Part shown: in pieces, positions 4,685-7,172 of the stretch
Layout: every line of letters begins with the position of its first letter
Numbering within the stretch: the stretch's first letter is position 1
NCBI GenBank assembly: GCA_964563495.1
Contig: CAZLYK010000208.1
Span: 1 to 7,172 of the forward strand
Length of the DNA: 7,172 bases
Source of the DNA: CAZLYK01 sp964563495
Lineage (GTDB): Bacteria; Acidobacteriota; Blastocatellia; RBC074
Direction of reading: 5' to 3'
Notes under the pieces: model-generated
Database searches by the model: none
What the model was told of the DNA's origin: nothing
Seen by the model: only the letters and a program-made list of their open reading frames with translations
Program-made: the position numbers and the translations under genes

Positions 4685-7144
4685 ATGGAGACAGTATTTC
4701 AAGACCTGCGCGATGGCGTACGAGCATTGGTGAGGAGGCCGGGCTTTACCTTGATCGCCGTGCTCACGCTGGGGCTGGGCATTGGCGCGAATACGGCGAT
4801 TTTCAGCGTCGTCAATGGCGTTCTGCTGCGTCCGCTCGCGTATCGGGAATCTGAACGGATCGTCACGCTTTTGCAAGAAGGGCGTCAGCCTGTTTCTCCC
4901 GCAAACTTTCTCGACCTTCGCGCAACTAGCCGTAGCTTTGCCGAGATAGCGGCAGCGGAAGCGTGGGGCGGAGTGCTGACGGGAAATGAGAGGCCCGAGG
5001 TGATCGGTGGGTTGCGAATGGGTGAAGGTCTTTTTCCGCTACTTGGCGTAGAGCCGCTGCTGGGGCGAATGCTCCAACCGGAAGACTACCAGCCGGGCAA
5101 GGATCACGTCCTGGTGTTGAGCCATAAGCTCTGGCAACGCACGTTCGGGGGCGATCCGAAGATTTTGGGAAAGAATCTGAGGCTGAGCGGTGAGAGCTAC
5201 ACTGTGGTTGGAGTCATGCCGTCTCAGTTTCAATTCCCCCCTTTCTGGGCAACCAGAGCAGAGATGTGGACGCCGCTCGAGCTGAGTAACCGTGCGACGA
5301 GTCGCGATGCGAGTTCACTGCGCCTGTTTGCGCGGTTAAAACCGGGCGCCACTTTGGAGCAGGCGAAGGTCGAGATGGAGACGATCAGCAAACAACTGGC
5401 GGCGGCTTATCCGGAGACCAACACCGGACTCGACATCAGAGTTGATTGGCTCAATGAAAAAGTCGTCGGTAACGTTCGGTTGGCCTTGCTTGTCCTCTCG
5501 GCTGCGGTTGGGCTGGTCCTCCTGATTGCCTGCGCGAATGTCGCGTGTCTGCTGCTGGCGCGTTCGTCGGTGCGGCAGAGGGAGACTGCTGTCCGGTTGG
5601 CGCTCGGAGCGACACGATGGCGCATCATGAGACAGCTGCTGACCGAAAGCCTGTTGATATCGATCTGCGGCGGAATCGCCGGAACCCTTCTGGCCGTCTG
5701 GGGGGTGGAGTGGATGACGGCGATACTGGCTGGAAACAGCAGTGGCTTCAGCCTCCGCTTGCCGCGGCTGAGCGAGATCAGGGTCGATACTGCCGCGCTG
5801 ACCTTCACCTTCGTCGTTTCGCTGCTGACCGGTGTCGTCTTCGGCCTCGCGCCGGCGCTCGCCACTTCAAGGCTCGACCTCAACGATACGCTCAGGGAAG
5901 GCGGACGCGGAATGGCTGGAGGACGCCGTCGCCTGCGCGAAGCGCTGGTTGTCGCCGAACTGGCGCTGGCGCTGGTCTTGTTGATCGGCGCGGGATTACT
6001 GGTCAACAGCTTCATCAAGCTGCGCGCGGTTGATCCGGGCTTCAATCCGCGCAACGTCCTGACCGCGACGATTTCGCTGGCGGGCGCGTCGCAATACACC
6101 GGGCCGGCGCGTGAGACGCTGTACCGGAATTTGATCGATCGGATTGCCGCTCTGCCGGGTGTCGAATCGGCGAGCGCGATCAATCATCTGCCACTCGCCG
6201 GTGACACCTGGGGAACGACGATGACGATTGAAGGCCGGCCCCTGCCGCCGCCTGGACGGGAGGTCAGAGCCATTTTCCGCGTCAGCCGCCCTGGTTACTT
6301 TCGGACGATGGGTGTCGCCATGATCGCGGGTCGTGACTTCAACCAGGGCGATGCTCCGGATTCCCCCGGCGTCGTTATCCTCAACCAAACACTCGCCCGG
6401 CAACATTGGCCTTCGGAAAACCCCCTCGGCAAGCGCATCACACTCGACGACCCTCGCGAGACTACGAGGGCGCCGCAATGGCTGACAGTGGTCGGCATCG
6501 CCAAAGACGTCAAACAGGACAATTGGACGGATCAGCCGTTGGACGAAATCTATCTCCCCTTTCAGCAGAGCCGGAGCTTTTATTCCAGCACTGCCGGGCC
6601 GTTCACCTCCATGACACTGGTTGTCCGAACCGTTGTTGAACCGCGAAGCCTGGCGACGGCATTGCCAGAGACAGTCAGGAGGCTTGACCCCAATCTTCCG
6701 GTCTCGAACCTGATCAGCCTGGAGCAGGTGATTGCCGATACGCTTTGGCAGCCGCGGTTCAATTTGCAGTTGATCGGGCTGTTTGCAGGTGTCGCGCTGG
6801 CGCTGGCCGCGATAGGGCTTTACGGCGTCATGTCGTATACCGTCTCACTGCGCACGCACGAAGTCGGTATTCGCATGGCGCTGGGAGCACAACGCTACGA
6901 CGTGTTGAAACTGGTCTTGGCAGGGGGGCTCAGGCTCGCCCTGCTCGGGGTGGGATTCGGACTGGTCGCATCAGTCATGCTGACCCGCCTCATGACCAGG
7001 TTGTTGTTTGAGGTGAGTGCAACCGATCTGAGCATATTCGCCGCAATTGCCGCCTTGCTGGTGCTGGTTGCACTCGTGGCTTGCTGGATCCCCGCGCGCC
7101 GGGCGTCAAAAGTGGATCCTATCATCGCGCTCAGATATGAATAA
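4685..7144 (+). CDS. ADOP-family ABC permease (MacB/FtsX-like, duplicated, without own ATPase)
   Basis: This inner-membrane protein of 819 residues has the full length and layout of acidobacterial duplicated orphan permeases. Half one: METVFQDLRDG start, first membrane helix at about 21-48 (FTLIAVLTLGLGIGANTAIF, the family hallmark), a MacB-type periplasmic domain at about 55-258, and FtsX helices at about 265-292, 318-345 and 370-393. Half two repeats the plan: helix at about 418-442, periplasmic domain at about 455-690, helices at about 695-720, 745-770 and 783-805, ending ARRASKVDPIIALRYE. The cytoplasmic coupling motif occurs twice, RQRETAVRLALGATR (297-311) and RTHEVGIRMALGAQR (723-737), confirming the internal duplication. 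MacB-like proteins work with an ATPase to move molecules out of the periplasm or transmit force to envelope partners; no ATPase gene is visible here, so the partner must lie elsewhere. Substrate unknown. The gene appears monocistronic within the window. Confidence 0.97.
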   Translation: METVFQDLRDGVRALVRRPGFTLIAVLTLGLGIGANTAIFSVVNGVLLRPLAYRESERIVTLLQEGRQPVSPANFLDLRATSRSFAEIAAAEAWGGVLTGNERPEVIGGLRMGEGLFPLLGVEPLLGRMLQPEDYQPGKDHVLVLSHKLWQRTFGGDPKILGKNLRLSGESYTVVGVMPSQFQFPPFWATRAEMWTPLELSNRATSRDASSLRLFARLKPGATLEQAKVEMETISKQLAAAYPETNTGLDIRVDWLNEKVVGNVRLALLVLSAAVGLVLLIACANVACLLLARSSVRQRETAVRLALGATRWRIMRQLLTESLLISICGGIAGTLLAVWGVEWMTAILAGNSSGFSLRLPRLSEIRVDTAALTFTFVVSLLTGVVFGLAPALATSRLDLNDTLREGGRGMAGGRRRLREALVVAELALALVLLIGAGLLVNSFIKLRAVDPGFNPRNVLTATISLAGASQYTGPARETLYRNLIDRIAALPGVESASAINHLPLAGDTWGTTMTIEGRPLPPPGREVRAIFRVSRPGYFRTMGVAMIAGRDFNQGDAPDSPGVVILNQTLARQHWPSENPLGKRITLDDPRETTRAPQWLTVVGIAKDVKQDNWTDQPLDEIYLPFQQSRSFYSSTAGPFTSMTLVVRTVVEPRSLATALPETVRRLDPNLPVSNLISLEQVIADTLWQPRFNLQLIGLFAGVALALAAIGLYGVMSYTVSLRTHEVGIRMALGAQRYDVLKLVLAGGLRLALLGVGFGLVASVMLTRLMTRLLFEVSATDLSIFAAIAALLVLVALVACWIPARRASKVDPIIALRYE

Positions 7145-7155
7145 AGAAGAAATAG

Positions 7156-7172
7156 ACGGGATTAAACAGGAT
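7156..7172 (+). repeat. Start of a second ACAGGAT-type heptamer run, cut by the window edge
   Basis: ACGGGAT (7156-7162) and ACAGGAT (7166-7172) lie 10 bp apart, 11 nt after the permease stop codon. The segment GAAATAGACGGGATTAAACAGGAT-like aligns with the minus-strand sequence around 2093-2115 with only a few differences. This is the same repeat family as the array beside the GNAT gene; its full length is not visible. Confidence 0.6.

Noticed and set aside
5407..6183. 258-residue open frame on the minus strand
   Set aside because: It is antisense to the permease, rich in Ser, Arg and Thr as expected for a shadow frame in GC-rich coding DNA, and has no motif.

Overview
The window most likely comes from an acidobacterium, probably of the Blastocatellia or a related group. 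The main evidence is a complete 'acidobacterial duplicated orphan permease' (ADOP, a MacB/FtsX-like double permease without its own ATPase) filling the right-hand third. This permease family is greatly expanded in Acidobacteriota. The genes are moderately GC-rich and are separated by long, visibly AT-richer spacers. There are four well-supported protein genes, one of them cut by the left window edge, and no RNA genes, transposases or CRISPR arrays that I can see.

Left third, minus strand: a RimJ/RimL-type GNAT acetyltransferase (2051 to 1536) is followed after 66 bp by a penicillin/acyl-homoserine-lactone acylase-type Ntn hydrolase (1469 to beyond position 1; 489 residues visible). The two look like one transcription unit. 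The acylase reads open throughout and has the autoprocessing Ser (residue 205), plus His and Val at exactly the spacing of the PvdQ-type beta chain. It was located by reading the reverse strand directly.

Middle: a divergent, AT-rich spacer of about 620 bp (2052-2674) carries an array of ACAGGAT-like heptamers next to the GNAT start, a 10-bp palindrome with a one-base bulge, a possible minus-strand promoter, three GTTTAGG heptamers, a possible 18-codon leader ORF, and a hairpin just ahead of the next ribosome binding site. Then comes a 531-residue secreted protein (2675-4270). It has a signal peptide and a GHAAIYF...HNCADF pair that resembles the permuted NlpC/P60 / LRAT-like cysteine hydrolase fold. 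Its exact function is unknown.

Right: between this gene and the permease lies a striking 31-bp near-perfect inverted repeat (4297-4327 / 4373-4403). Its loop contains a perfect 12-bp tandem duplication and a small hairpin, so it could be an unusual terminator or a REPIN/MITE-like element. The ADOP permease (4685-7144) follows. Directly after its stop codon begins another run of ACAGGAT-like heptamers, the same repeat family as the one beside the GNAT gene, so this is probably a dispersed intergenic repeat of the genome.

The proteins share a cell-envelope theme (periplasmic acylase, secreted hydrolase candidate, inner-membrane permease). Nothing in the sequence proves that they work in one pathway, and only the GNAT-acylase pair has operon-like geometry.
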